Positions 54,146 through 63,666 of a stretch of 64,000 nt of DNA are shown here, piece after piece. Source of the stretch: an uncultured Pirellula sp. (lineage in GTDB: Bacteria; Planctomycetota; Planctomycetia; Pirellulales; Pirellulaceae); NCBI GenBank assembly GCA_903892355.1, contig CAITIE010000106.1, forward strand, positions 23,001 to 87,000. Reading direction: 5' to 3'. Position numbers and translations under genes: made by a program. Each line of letters starts with the position of its first letter. Within the stretch, counting starts at the first letter, position 1. The notes beneath the pieces are model-generated. The model was not told the DNA's origin and ran no database searches. It saw only the letters and a program-made list of their open reading frames with translations.

Positions 54146-57100
54146 ATGACCACCGAATCGATCGATATTCCCAACCGGTTTGATTTTTCGGAAACTTCCC
54201 AAACCATCTACCAGCAATGGCTCGATGCAGGCTGTTTCAATGCGGACATCGACCCCTCCAAAAAACCGTTCACGATCGTCATTCCGCCCCCCAACGTCAC
54301 CGGAGCGCTCCACCTGGGGCACGCCCTCAATAATACGTTGCAGGATATTCAGATCCGCAAGCACCGGATGATGGGGGAGGTCGCGTTATGGATGCCTGGA
54401 ACCGACCATGCCGGTATCGCCACCCAAGCGGTCGTGGAACGCCGTTTGAAAGAACTCGAGAACAAAACCCGCCACGATCTAGGCCGCGAGAAACTGGTCG
54501 AGCGTATTTGGGAATGGAAAGACCAGTACGAAACCCGGATCTTGGGACAATTGAAACGGATGGGCTGTTCGTGCGATTGGCGACGAACCCGTTTCACGTT
54601 GGACCCGATGTGCGCTCGCGCTGTCCGCAGCACTTTTTACGATCTATTTTCCAAGGGACGAATCTACCGCGGCAAACGATTGGTCAATTGGGATACCTAT
54701 TTGCAAACTGCGGTCAGCGACGACGAAGTATTCACTGAAACGGTCTCCGGAAACTTTTGGCATTTCCGGTACCCCGTGCTGAACCCTGCGGCCGGTGAAC
54801 CACAGCACGTTGTCGTCGCGACGACGCGGCCAGAGACGATGCTCGGCGACACGGCCGTTGCAGTCCACCCGGAACCTCGCGCGGCACTCGAGAAAGTCCG
54901 CGCTGCACTCCAAGAAAAGATTGCCGAAGCCGCCGCAAAGGACAAACCTGCGCTCGAGTCGCAACTGGAGGAACTGGAGAAACGGCAGCAGGAAATACTC
55001 CCGGCTCTCGAACGGTTGGCGGCGATGGCACGGGCTGGCCGCAAGCTTCGGCTCCCACTCGCAGAACGAGAGATTCCTCTCGTGGTCGATACATGGGCGA
55101 AACCCGAGTTGGGCTCGGGATGCGTCAAGATCACGCCGGCCCACGACCCGAATGACTATGAGGTCGCCAAGCGTTGTGATCTCCCGATGCTCAATATCAT
55201 GAACACCGATGGAACCATCAATGAGCATGGTGGACGGTATGCTGGTTTGACCATGTCCAAGGCGCGTGAGCGCGTCGTTGCCGATATGGATTCCCTTGGC
55301 TTCCTCGAACGTGTCGAAGATCGAGAGATCGATCTGAAGCACTCCGATCGGAGCAAAACGCCGATTGAGCCGTTCCTCGCAGACCAGTGGTTCGTAGCCA
55401 TGGCCGAATTGGCACAGTCAGCGATCGATGCGGTGAAGGATCACAAAGTAAAGATTTATCCGGAACGTTATACGTCCGGTTACGTCGATTGGTTGAGTGA
55501 AAAGCGGGATTGGCCCGTTGGCCGGCAACTCTGGTGGGGGCACCAAATCCCGATCTGGAGCAAGACCTTTGAAACCACGGCCGAAGCGAACTCGTTGAAG
55601 TTCCAAATCGAAGCCATGCCAGCCCGTGCTGCCGGACTTCTTTCGGTCACCATCGAGGAACCATCGACCTTGCACGTCTGTGTCAAGGATGAAGATTCGA
55701 ACCTGGAAGGGAGCTTGGAATCCCACGGATTGGTCCGACAAGCGGATGTGCTCGATACATGGTTCTCGTCCGCTTTATGGCCGCATTCGACCCTTGGGTG
55801 GCCAGAACAAACCGAAGACCTCAAGTACTTTTATCCCACCAGTACGCTCATCACCTCGCGCGACATCATCACGTTATGGGTTGCGCGCATGGTTTTGATG
55901 GGACTCAACAATGTCGGCGAAGTCCCATTTCGAGAAGTCTATATCCACCCCAAGATCTTGGACGCCTACGGCGAAACGATGTCCAAGAGCAAAGGGAACG
56001 GCGTCGATCCGATCGATGTCATCGACAAGTTCGGGGCTGATGCCCTGCGGTTCGGGTTGGCCTGGCTCACGACCGAGACGCAGGACGTCCGGATGCCTGT
56101 CCAGTACGAATGCCCACACTGCCAATCGTTGGTCAATCAAACGAAAGAAAACCGAGTCCGTCCCAAGGTCACTTGCGATAAGTGCAAGAAGTCATTCTCG
56201 ACCCAATGGGCTGAAAGCGCCGAAGACAAAGCGTTGCCTCGGGCCCCCGTCGTTAGCGAACGCTTCGAAGTCTCGCGGAATTTTGTCAATAAGCTGTGGA
56301 ATGCAAGTCGCTTCGTGATGATGAACCTGCAAGGGTATTCCGACGTTCCCGTCGATTGGGATGCACTGCCTCTCGAAGACCAATGGATTTTGTCCCGGAT
56401 CGCGTCGGTAACACAAACCATGGATCGTGAACTCGATCGCTACGCCTACGCGGAAGCGGCGCGAGCCATCTACGATTTTGCTTGGGACGATTTCTGTTCG
56501 TACTACGTGGAAATGGCGAAGCCACGCTTGCAGGATCCAGCAGCAAGGCCGCTTGTTCAACGCGTACTCGCGCATTGCCTCGATCAAATGCTCCGACTGT
56601 TGCACCCGATGATGCCATTCGTCACCGAAGCCATCTGGCAGCAATTAGGACGGTTTGTCAAAACCCGAGACTTGCTTGCCTCATCCCCAGCGAGTCCATG
56701 GATCATCCATGCGCCGTGGCCTCACGTGAACCAGCAATTTATAAGACCTCACGTCGAGTCGCAGTTCGCGCACTTTGCTGCACTGATTGGTGCCATTCGA
56801 GAGATCCGTTCTCGGCAGAATATCGCTCCGAAACAACGCGTTCAATTTAGCGTCCGTTGCCAGAACGATATCGAGCAGCTTCTCCGCCCCATGGCACCAT
56901 TTTTGGAGAGTATGGCAGGTGCTCAAGGTACCGAGTGGGGGCCGTCGGTTTCACCACCCGAGGTCAACGCGCACATCGCGATCGATCAGATGGATGTCTA
57001 TGTCGACCTGAGCCAATTCCTCGATATCGGGGCCGAGATCGCTCGTAATGAAAAGCTGCTTGCGAATTTGGTCAAGCAGATCCAAGGCAAGGAAGGGCGA

Positions 57101-57238
57101 CTCTCCAACGAGGCATTCGTCGGCAAAGCGCCTCCCGATATCATCGAGAAGGAGCGGGCCGCTCTCAGCGAATTGATTTCGCAACGGGCAAACACCGAGC
57201 AAGCCCTCGAACGCTTGCGTCAAATGCCACGTGCCTAA
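54146..57238 (+). CDS. valS: valyl-tRNA synthetase with extra coiled coil and zinc ribbon
   Basis: From ATG 54146 the enzyme has about 1030 residues. It charges tRNA-Val and edits threonyl errors. HIGH is IPPPNVTGALHLGHALNNT, KMSKS is GETMSKSKGNGVDPID, and the CP1 editing domain contains TTRPETMLGDTAVAVHPE and GTDHAG-type segments. Two additions stand out. A coiled-coil insertion of about 60 residues (ALQEKIAEAAAKDKPALES and neighbours) sits within CP1. A four-Cys ribbon (CPHC and CDKC, 31 residues apart) lies just after KMSKS. The C-terminal end is the usual Val-RS coiled coil (LLANLVKQIQGKEGRLSNEA). The upstream extension to 53942 is rejected as non-homologous. Confidence 0.98.
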   Translation: MTTESIDIPNRFDFSETSQTIYQQWLDAGCFNADIDPSKKPFTIVIPPPNVTGALHLGHALNNTLQDIQIRKHRMMGEVALWMPGTDHAGIATQAVVERRLKELENKTRHDLGREKLVERIWEWKDQYETRILGQLKRMGCSCDWRRTRFTLDPMCARAVRSTFYDLFSKGRIYRGKRLVNWDTYLQTAVSDDEVFTETVSGNFWHFRYPVLNPAAGEPQHVVVATTRPETMLGDTAVAVHPEPRAALEKVRAALQEKIAEAAAKDKPALESQLEELEKRQQEILPALERLAAMARAGRKLRLPLAEREIPLVVDTWAKPELGSGCVKITPAHDPNDYEVAKRCDLPMLNIMNTDGTINEHGGRYAGLTMSKARERVVADMDSLGFLERVEDREIDLKHSDRSKTPIEPFLADQWFVAMAELAQSAIDAVKDHKVKIYPERYTSGYVDWLSEKRDWPVGRQLWWGHQIPIWSKTFETTAEANSLKFQIEAMPARAAGLLSVTIEEPSTLHVCVKDEDSNLEGSLESHGLVRQADVLDTWFSSALWPHSTLGWPEQTEDLKYFYPTSTLITSRDIITLWVARMVLMGLNNVGEVPFREVYIHPKILDAYGETMSKSKGNGVDPIDVIDKFGADALRFGLAWLTTETQDVRMPVQYECPHCQSLVNQTKENRVRPKVTCDKCKKSFSTQWAESAEDKALPRAPVVSERFEVSRNFVNKLWNASRFVMMNLQGYSDVPVDWDALPLEDQWILSRIASVTQTMDRELDRYAYAEAARAIYDFAWDDFCSYYVEMAKPRLQDPAARPLVQRVLAHCLDQMLRLLHPMMPFVTEAIWQQLGRFVKTRDLLASSPASPWIIHAPWPHVNQQFIRPHVESQFAHFAALIGAIREIRSRQNIAPKQRVQFSVRCQNDIEQLLRPMAPFLESMAGAQGTEWGPSVSPPEVNAHIAIDQMDVYVDLSQFLDIGAEIARNEKLLANLVKQIQGKEGRLSNEAFVGKAPPDIIEKERAALSELISQRANTEQALERLRQMPRA

Positions 57239-57342
57239 TACCCTAGCACGCGCAAGCGGCCCCATTGTAGCGGTGCCGCGCGAGCGGCCCGGTGAGGCGT
57301 CCGCATGACCACTTGCGCACGCCTCAATCCATAAGCAAACCT
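57239..57342. repeat. short GC-rich intergenic repeats after valS
   Basis: CGCGCAAGCGGCCC (57249-57262) and CGCGCGAGCGGCCC (57277-57290) are direct repeats with one difference. CCACTTGCGCACGCCT (about 57310) resembles a module of the right-edge 155-bp repeat. This may be a decayed repeat or a transcription-end region. Confidence 0.5.
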
Positions 57343-58776
57343 CTAACCGGCCTTCTTCACGGCCGGTTCTGCTTGGTTCAATTTGTTGTACAACGTCTTT
57401 AAGCTAATGCCGAGTTCTTCGGCGGCTGCGGGTTTATTCCCGCGGTGACGCTGCACGGCTTCTTGGACCGCCAACACTTCCAACTCGCGCAAACTCATCG
57501 GGCTCGAGGCCGTTGGTGCCGCGGGCACCGTCGGCTTGATATCCCGTCGCAGTTTGCGATCCACCACATGGCGAGGAAGGTGCTCGGGCAGGATCGGCGG
57601 ATGTTCGCACAGGATCGTCGCGTGCTCGATCACGTTAGCCAATTCTCGGACATTGCCCGGCCAAGGATGTTGAAGGAGCAGCGAGATAGCGTCTTCGCTG
57701 AAGAGCGCGTCGATCGAAACATGTTCCGGTCGATGCCTTAGGTACAAATGCCGCGCCAGAGGCAATACATCCTCGACCCGATCTCGCAGAGGCGGAACGT
57801 GGATTTCAAAGGTGTTGATGCGGAATAGCAAGTCTTCGCGGAAGGTGCCGCTAACCACCATCGATTCCAAGTCCCTGTGCGTGGCACAGACAATCCGCGC
57901 ATCGACATGGATGATTTCGTTGTCTCCGACACGACGCAGATCCCCGCTTTCGAGAACACGCAGCAATTTGGCTTGCATCGACATCGGCAATTCGCCGATC
58001 TCGTCGAGGAAGATAGTTCCGCCATTGGCTGCCTCAAACAATCCTTGACGCTGCATGTCGGCCCCGGTGAACGCTCCCTTTTTATGACCGAAGAGTTCGC
58101 TTTCGATCAAATGCTCAGGAAGTGCACCGCAGTTGATCGCGATGAAAGGCTTGCCGTGACGCAAACTCTTTTCGTGGACCGATCGAGCGACTAGTTCCTT
58201 GCCACAACCGGTTTCACCTCGGATGAGAACCGTGCTGTTGGTCGGAGCGACTTTGGCTACCAGTTTGCTAACAACCTGCATGGGTTGGGAAGTTCCCACC
58301 AATTGAGTCGTCTTCGAAGTCGTAGCACGTTCCATCCGTTCCAGATTTGCGGCTTTCTGTTTCATCCGTCGACGCTGAGCGACGCGAGCGAGCAACTCCT
58401 TCAGTTCCGAGAAGCGGCATGGTTTGCTGAGATAATCGATAACACCAAAGCGCAAGGCTGCGATGGCGGTCTCGAGCGATCGCTTACCGGTGAGCACAAT
58501 CGCCTCCGTGCGGGGAGACAATGTCATCGCCCGCTCGATGACTTGGATACCATTCATGCCCGGCATGTCCAAGTCGACGATGAGGCAGTCGAACTCTTCC
58601 TTTTCGAGCGCAGCGATCGCCGTGTACCCGTCCGGGCAAACCGTGACTCGATGCCCGAAGTACGGAAGCTCGATACGAGCGATTTCCTGAAGCTCTTTTT
58701 CGTCGTCGGCGAATAGAATCGACAACGAGTCCGGAGAGAGTGGATCAGGCGACTGCAAGTTTTTGTTGGTTGTCAT
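57343..58776 (-). CDS. NtrC-type sigma-54-dependent response regulator
   Basis: From ATG 58776 the protein has about 477 residues. The receiver domain has acidic DD in [12 protein letters not shown], the phospho-Asp in [12 protein letters not shown] (residue 68), VLTGKRS, and Lys in YLSKPCRF. The AAA+ domain has GETGCGKE (Walker A), the sigma-54 loop [29 protein letters not shown] (Walker B), and the arginine-finger region [10 protein letters not shown]. The C-terminal Fis-type helix-turn-helix ([18 protein letters not shown]) binds DNA. It activates sigma-54 promoters after phosphorylation, presumably by the kinase encoded immediately upstream, whose 3' end overlaps this gene by 32 bp. The frame extends to 58923, but those residues are not conserved. 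Confidence 0.96.
   Translation of the reverse strand: MTTNKNLQSPDPLSPDSLSILFADDEKELQEIARIELPYFGHRVTVCPDGYTAIAALEKEEFDCLIVDLDMPGMNGIQVIERAMTLSPRTEAIVLTGKRSLETAIAALRFGVIDYLSKPCRFSELKELLARVAQRRRMKQKAANLERMERATTSKTTQLVGTSQPMQVVSKLVAKVAPTNSTVLIRGETGCGKELVARSVHEKSLRHGKPFIAINCGALPEHLIESELFGHKKGAFTGADMQRQGLFEAANGGTIFLDEIGELPMSMQAKLLRVLESGDLRRVGDNEIIHVDARIVCATHRDLESMVVSGTFREDLLFRINTFEIHVPPLRDRVEDVLPLARHLYLRHRPEHVSIDALFSEDAISLLLQHPWPGNVRELANVIEHATILCEHPPILPEHLPRHVVDRKLRRDIKPTVPAAPTASSPMSLRELEVLAVQEAVQRHRGNKPAAAEELGISLKTLYNKLNQAEPAVKKAG
57345..57368 (-). terminator. 8-bp stem hairpin overlapping the response-regulator stop
   Basis: AACCGGCC (57345-57352) and GGCCGGTT (57361-57368) form a perfect 8-bp stem with an 8-base loop across the last codons and stop of the NtrC-type gene. 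There is no T-run, so it would be Rho-dependent or act as a convergent road-block with valS. Confidence 0.45.
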
Positions 58777-60439
58777 ACAACGAATCGTTGGTAGGTTTCG
58801 AAGGGATGAAAATTTCAAATCGTGAACCATGGCCGGGACCCATGCTGCGAGGCATGATACGTCCTCCATGGTCGGTGATAATCCGGTTGGTGATCGGTAA
58901 TCCCAACCCGGTACCTCGACCATCGCGCCGACGTGTGAAGAATGGCTCGAACAAATGGTTCAAAACTTCCTCGGTCATGCCACAGCCGTTGTCTTCCAAT
59001 ACCATTTGGATGCAATCACGGCCCTTCTTGAGTTCGATCGATACGCGACCGTCCTTGGACTCAGGGTCGAGCGATTCGAGAGCATTGGTTAGTAAATTCA
59101 AAACGACCTGTTTCATTTCCTGAGGGCTGGCCCATGCGATCACCGGCTCCTCGAGCGGGGTGAAATCGATACGTTGTGAACGATACGGACCACAGTGGCG
59201 GACCATTTCAACCACATCCTCGACGATGCAGTTCATGTCGATTTCCTGTTTGCGCTGGACGTTACCGAGCCGCGAGAAGTCAAGCAGCCTCTCCGTGATT
59301 CCTTTGCAACGAAAGGCCTCATCTTGAATCCTGCGCAAGTAGGTTCGCAGTGTATCGAGATCGCTTCCGGTTAAGGGTTGCGAGTCTCGGCTATCGGTAG
59401 TTTCGGATAGGGTGGATTGGAGCACTGGGTGGAGGATTCGATGCAGTCGGGATTCGAGTGCCTCTGCACTCCATGCGATGGCTGCTAATGGATTGTTGAT
59501 CTCATGCGCCACTCCAGCAGCGAGGAAACCCACGCTCGCCAATTGCTCATTGCGGATCACTTCGGCCGATCGCTGTCGAACTTTCTCGTTCAAGTCGCTC
59601 TCGATATCGAGAAAACTTTGCGCACCATGATTGATGGCTTGCGCTAATTCGGCGAGCTCGTCGGAACTCGAGGTATGGATACGGTATGAGAAATCTCCGT
59701 TGGCGACCCTGCGAGCGCCAAATAGTAATTCCTTGAATGGCCGAACAACGGCTGTCCTCGCATACGCGATCAATCCAATCAGAAGACCCGCCGAAAGGAT
59801 CGCGCTGCTCCAAGCCAAGACGATCCAGGTTCGATACCGAGTTCGGACCTCGTCCCGAAAACTGACCATCCGCGATGTGAGCAACGAAGGAAGTTCGTGG
59901 GCTAACTCCGAGAGTCGATCAAGATCCTGCAATTGCTCGAGCCTAGATAATCGCGATGTTGCGATGTCTCGCGATTGGTACCGCCAAGCGATCTCGTTGA
60001 CCAATTCGCTGATTTCTTTGGCCTGGAATAACTCTTCGCTTCGGTCCGATAAGAATTGGTCTTCCGAGTGAGAGTTCTCAAGCCGCGATTTATAGCTCGC
60101 CAGTAACTCGCGCACATGCTGGATACGATTCAGGAACGGCGTATTCTCTTCGTAGGAATGGGTGCTCATGGACAGCGTGAACGACCCGTCGGACTCGGTA
60201 AGTTTGCTATCGAACCCGATGCGAAGCTCGTCAATTGCACGGGTCAAGTCCGAGGTTAATGGAATCTCCGAAGCGCGACTGCTCAGCGATGCGGCCAGTT
60301 CCTTATAAGCATAAACCCCGCGAAAGCTGCTGTACCCCAAGACGGCGATCACCAAACCCAGGACGATCATCGCCATCTGCAGCTTTTTGCGGATCGTCCA
60401 TCGCGTCAACATTGTCGTGCTCGTCCAATTCGAGTTCAA
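58745..60439 (-). CDS. membrane sensor histidine kinase with HAMP, partner of the NtrC-type regulator
   Basis: The protein has 564 residues; ATG 60439 or 60412 is the start. One helix lies at about 21-37 (MAMIVLGLVIAVLGYSSF). A periplasmic region of about 150 residues follows, then a second helix (IVLAWSSAILSAGLLIGLIA) and HAMP (VVRPFKELLFGARRVANGDF). A coiled linker leads to the HisKA box VAHEINNPLAAIAWS with the phosphoryl His. The HATPase_c domain has N box NLLTNALESL, G1 LEDNGCGM, F box LFEPFFTRR and G2 GTGLGLPI. It senses an unknown periplasmic signal and phosphorylates the adjacent sigma-54 regulator. Its stop lies within the regulator gene. Confidence 0.96.
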   Translation of the reverse strand: MNSNWTSTTMLTRWTIRKKLQMAMIVLGLVIAVLGYSSFRGVYAYKELAASLSSRASEIPLTSDLTRAIDELRIGFDSKLTESDGSFTLSMSTHSYEENTPFLNRIQHVRELLASYKSRLENSHSEDQFLSDRSEELFQAKEISELVNEIAWRYQSRDIATSRLSRLEQLQDLDRLSELAHELPSLLTSRMVSFRDEVRTRYRTWIVLAWSSAILSAGLLIGLIAYARTAVVRPFKELLFGARRVANGDFSYRIHTSSSDELAELAQAINHGAQSFLDIESDLNEKVRQRSAEVIRNEQLASVGFLAAGVAHEINNPLAAIAWSAEALESRLHRILHPVLQSTLSETTDSRDSQPLTGSDLDTLRTYLRRIQDEAFRCKGITERLLDFSRLGNVQRKQEIDMNCIVEDVVEMVRHCGPYRSQRIDFTPLEEPVIAWASPQEMKQVVLNLLTNALESLDPESKDGRVSIELKKGRDCIQMVLEDNGCGMTEEVLNHLFEPFFTRRRDGRGTGLGLPITNRIITDHGGRIMPRSMGPGHGSRFEIFIPSKPTNDSLYDNQQKLAVA

Positions 60440-60552
60440 AAACCGTTGCTCTGGACTGTAGCAAGTTTATGAACGCGATCGCAATGGCAACCGCAATGCT
60501 AGCGAGTTGGATTTCGGGTGCGAGAAGTTTGGATCCGGAGAAGCAGGCGAGA
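60440..60552. other. intergenic gap upstream of the kinase
   Basis: This 113-bp gap lies between the kinase start and the end of the 60553 gene, both on the minus strand. No distinctive element was seen. Confidence 0.3.
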
Positions 60553-61539
60553 TTAACGCACTATGGATCCGTCCCACGGTACACCGCGGTATGCGGAGTT
60601 TGGGACTTGGGTAGGTGGAGTGACCTGGATCGGCGTTACCGCTTGGGGTGATCCCTGATTGAATTGCACCAAGTTTACGACTTCATAACCATTGGGGTTA
60701 GGCATCTCGAATCCGGCGTTTTGGTTCGGATCTAACCCATTGACCGAGTATTTGCCAATGGTGATGTCGATCTCGGTGGGAGGATCGATCGCCGGGGTCA
60801 GTTGAATCACCACCCGGTGTGGAAGTGACATGGAAATCGATGGGTAATACTCGTGTGCTGATTGTGTTGCCGATGCGACGAGTCGACCCGTGGGATCCTT
60901 CAAAAAGATCTGCTTTGTGTACCCGAATTTTGGATCGGCGACCAAGGTTCGCGTGTAGGTCCCTGTCGGGGACGGAGACATCGTATTGATCTCCAGCAAT
61001 CCGTCGGGACGTTGGATTGGTTGTCCCATCAGTTGGTAAGGATCGACCTCGCTCACGCCCAGCGCCTCGAGGATCCACAAGGGGGATATGGGAAGAATAC
61101 GACGTACTGCTTGGGCATCGAACTCTTGGTGGCGGGCGACAAACAGCTGCGGTTTCATCCCGTCACGAATAGCCATCCAAAACCACTCGTCGTTGCTGCC
61201 GACCTCAAAATTGTTCCCCAGCATCCTGGAAATGCCACCCGCCATCTTGAATCGCTTTTGACGCTGCCAGACCAAGGTCGCATCCAAATTGCGCATCTTG
61301 TTAGGATTCACAGTCACGAAATTGGACTGCAGCGATTGGATGCCTCGCGAACGATTCAGAACCTCAATCAACTGCTCCGTCGAGGGCTGGCCAGCGAACA
61401 TCGGCTGCGGTTGAAACTCGGGGATACTACGCTTGGGCAAGCACGTTGCACCGGTCGCCGAAAAAGTTACCACCACCAACGCGAGGGTCGCGAGGGACTG
61501 TCGAACTTGGCATGTTAGATGCGTCGACGGCTTTTGCAT
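60553..61539 (-). CDS. exported protein of unknown function, LolA-like or beta-rich
   Basis: From ATG 61539 the protein has about 328 residues with a signal sequence (SLATLALVVVTFSATGA) ending at a Cys that may be lipidated; the lipobox is poor. The frame is open to ATG 61650, but the extra 37 residues would precede the signal sequence. The mature part has an amphipathic beginning (QLIEVLNRSRGIQSLQSNFV) and alternating strands (DATLVWQRQKRFKMAGG, DEWFWMAIRDGMKPQLFVA, TRTLVADPKFGYTKQIFL). This is reminiscent of LolA/LolB-type lipid-binding sheets, but no motif is decisive. The C-terminus is Pro/Asn/Gln-rich. It is probably cotranscribed with the upstream 166-residue protein. Confidence 0.7.
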   Translation of the reverse strand: MQKPSTHLTCQVRQSLATLALVVVTFSATGATCLPKRSIPEFQPQPMFAGQPSTEQLIEVLNRSRGIQSLQSNFVTVNPNKMRNLDATLVWQRQKRFKMAGGISRMLGNNFEVGSNDEWFWMAIRDGMKPQLFVARHQEFDAQAVRRILPISPLWILEALGVSEVDPYQLMGQPIQRPDGLLEINTMSPSPTGTYTRTLVADPKFGYTKQIFLKDPTGRLVASATQSAHEYYPSISMSLPHRVVIQLTPAIDPPTEIDITIGKYSVNGLDPNQNAGFEMPNPNGYEVVNLVQFNQGSPQAVTPIQVTPPTQVPNSAYRGVPWDGSIVR

Positions 61540-61669
61540 GGATGCCACTACGGATTTCGGTGGTTTTGTACAAGGACCAGTACCGAGGTGCGACCAAGGG
61601 GTGTCGGTAACGACTGTGCACTGTCTGATGATCCGAGGCTTCGAAATCAAGCTGCGCTTCGCAATTACG

Positions 61670-62170
61670 CTAAGCTTCGCAAAAAAGGAGCTCGGTCAAC
61701 GCCGCTTGCAACAGATCGAGTTGGTCTGCCGCAGGCTCGCAAATCGGTATGTCAAAATCGCGATTTGTGGCGTTGTGGGTCAAGTGCAAAAAGGGGTGTG
61801 GGGAGGGGGATTCGTCGGATTCCTGGATACCGCTGTCCCTTTCGATCAGAATGCGTCGACGGACCAGGGTCAAAGCTAGTAAATAGGCCAGCTCTTGCTG
61901 GGAAGGATCTTCGACGAGGGTTTCAAGGGTCTGGATCAAGACGCTCGCGGGTGCAGGAGTTGGTTTTCCGAGTGCTTTCGTCGGCATGCGGCTGAGCCAC
62001 CACCCCACGGTTCCTACCGGTGGACCAGTCCACACATCGCGCGACAAATCCAAACGAACCAATTCGCTTCCTCGCGCGAGAACCACCGAGTAGTACGATT
62101 CCCCAGGCGCAAAAGCTCGATCGGTTTGTTGGCAACGACGTTGGCTTCGATGAATGCTATATTCTTGCAT
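61670..62170 (-). CDS. conserved-looking cytoplasmic protein of unknown function
   Basis: The protein has 166 residues and no signal or membrane segment. The N-terminus is rich in Arg, Gln and aromatic residues (MQEYSIHRSQRRCQ, then GESYYSVVLARGSELVRLDL). A Trp-rich middle (VWTGPPVGTVGWWLSRMP), a helical segment (QQELAYLLALTLVRRRILI) and a C-terminal helix (DQLDLLQAALTELLF) follow. No family is recognised. It is divergent from purB, with 56 bp between starts, and runs into the exported protein downstream. Coding is supported by codon pattern and the strong helix at 95-115. Confidence 0.7.
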   Translation of the reverse strand: MQEYSIHRSQRRCQQTDRAFAPGESYYSVVLARGSELVRLDLSRDVWTGPPVGTVGWWLSRMPTKALGKPTPAPASVLIQTLETLVEDPSQQELAYLLALTLVRRRILIERDSGIQESDESPSPHPFLHLTHNATNRDFDIPICEPAADQLDLLQAALTELLFCEA

Positions 62171-62226
62171 GCTGATTCCTTACAGCATTCAAATTCTCAG
62201 CGAAATACCAATATCGATCCTCACCC

Positions 62227-63666
62227 ATGACTCAACCCAACACCGAATCCGTCTACGAAAACCCACTGATCTCCCGATACTCCTCCCGAGAAATGGCAAG
62301 GCTGTTCAGTACCGAGCATCGGATTCGCTTATGGAGAGAGCTTTGGATCATTCTAGCTGAAACAGAGAAGGAGTTAGGGCTTCCGATCACGGAGACCCAG
62401 CTCATCCAATTGAAGGCATTTCGGACCGAATTGAATCTCGACGTGGCGAATGCGTACGAGCGCAAATTGCGGCACGATGTGATGGCCCAAGTCCACGCGT
62501 ATGGTGATCAGTGTCCGGATGCGCGTCCGATCATTCACCTTGGTGCTACCAGTTGCTATGTGACAGACAACTCGGACCTCATGATCTTCCGCGATGCGAT
62601 GCAGATGGTTCGCAAGCGATTGGTCGCATGCATCGAGGCGTTATCGGGGTTTGCCAAAAAGTATGCCGGGATGCCATGCTTGGCGTACACGCACTTGCAA
62701 CCGGCCCAGCCGACGACTGTTGGCAAGCGAGCGACGTTGTGGATTTACGATTTGGTCCTCGATCTCGAGGAAGTCGATCACCGGCTGGACTCGCTTTTGG
62801 CGCGCAGTGCGAAGGGGACGACGGGCACACAAGCCAGTTTCCTGCAACTTTTCGATGGGGATCATGAAAAGGTTCGCGAATTGGAGCAACGGATCGCGGC
62901 CAAACTCGGGTTCCCTGCGGCGTATGCTGTCACCGGTCAGACCTACACCCGAAAGGTGGACGCGTTCCTCGTCGATTGCTTGACCGGTATCGCTGTCAGC
63001 GTTCACAAGATTGCCACAGACTTGCGAATCTTGGCCCACAAGAAGGAAATCGAAGAGCCGTTCGAGGAAAACCAAATCGGTTCGTCGGCGATGGCGTACA
63101 AACGCAATCCGATGCGGAGCGAGCGGATGTGTTCATTGGCTCGGTTTGTGATGAGCATGCAATCGAGCCCTGCGATGACCGCTGCAACGCAATGGCTGGA
63201 GCGGACGCTTGACGATAGTGCCAACCGCCGATTGGTGTTGCCGCAAGCCTTCTTGGCCGTCGATGCGTGTTTGGTTCTATTGCAAAATGTGTCCCAGGGC
63301 TTGGTAGTTTACGGCAAGACCATCGAGAAGAACCTTCGCGAGGAACTCCCATTCATGGCGACCGAATCGTTGCTGATGGCGGGAGTTGCCGCGGGTGGTG
63401 ACCGTCAGCATCTTCACGAAGTGATCCGAGTTCACAGCCAAGCGGCCGCGTTGCGTGTCAAGCAGGAAGGGTTGGCCAACGATCTCTTGGACCGATTGGC
63501 AGCGGACCCTGCGTTTGCCAAAGTGTCGATCAGCGATGTTTTGTCCCCATCGCAGTACACCGGTCGCGCGGAGCGACAAGTTTCCGAGTTCCTCGAAGAA
63601 GTGATCTCGCCCATCGTCAGCCAATCGGGCGACAGTGGGGCGTTGTCCGCCGAAGTTCGAGTGTAG
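62227..63666 (+). CDS. purB: adenylosuccinate lyase
   Basis: This 479-residue member of the fumarase/aspartase superfamily is cytoplasmic. It cleaves adenylosuccinate to AMP and SAICAR to AICAR, two steps of purine synthesis. The superfamily signature is [16 protein letters not shown], with the catalytic Ser loop. Other segments are [33 protein letters not shown] (with the general-acid His region) and [13 protein letters not shown]. The pattern and length fit the eukaryote-like PurB subgroup of about 480 residues. ATG 62227 has no strong ribosome-binding site. The gene is followed directly by the 155-bp repeat array. Confidence 0.97.
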   Translation: MTQPNTESVYENPLISRYSSREMARLFSTEHRIRLWRELWIILAETEKELGLPITETQLIQLKAFRTELNLDVANAYERKLRHDVMAQVHAYGDQCPDARPIIHLGATSCYVTDNSDLMIFRDAMQMVRKRLVACIEALSGFAKKYAGMPCLAYTHLQPAQPTTVGKRATLWIYDLVLDLEEVDHRLDSLLARSAKGTTGTQASFLQLFDGDHEKVRELEQRIAAKLGFPAAYAVTGQTYTRKVDAFLVDCLTGIAVSVHKIATDLRILAHKKEIEEPFEENQIGSSAMAYKRNPMRSERMCSLARFVMSMQSSPAMTAATQWLERTLDDSANRRLVLPQAFLAVDACLVLLQNVSQGLVVYGKTIEKNLREELPFMATESLLMAGVAAGGDRQHLHEVIRVHSQAAALRVKQEGLANDLLDRLAADPAFAKVSISDVLSPSQYTGRAERQVSEFLEEVISPIVSQSGDSGALSAEVRV

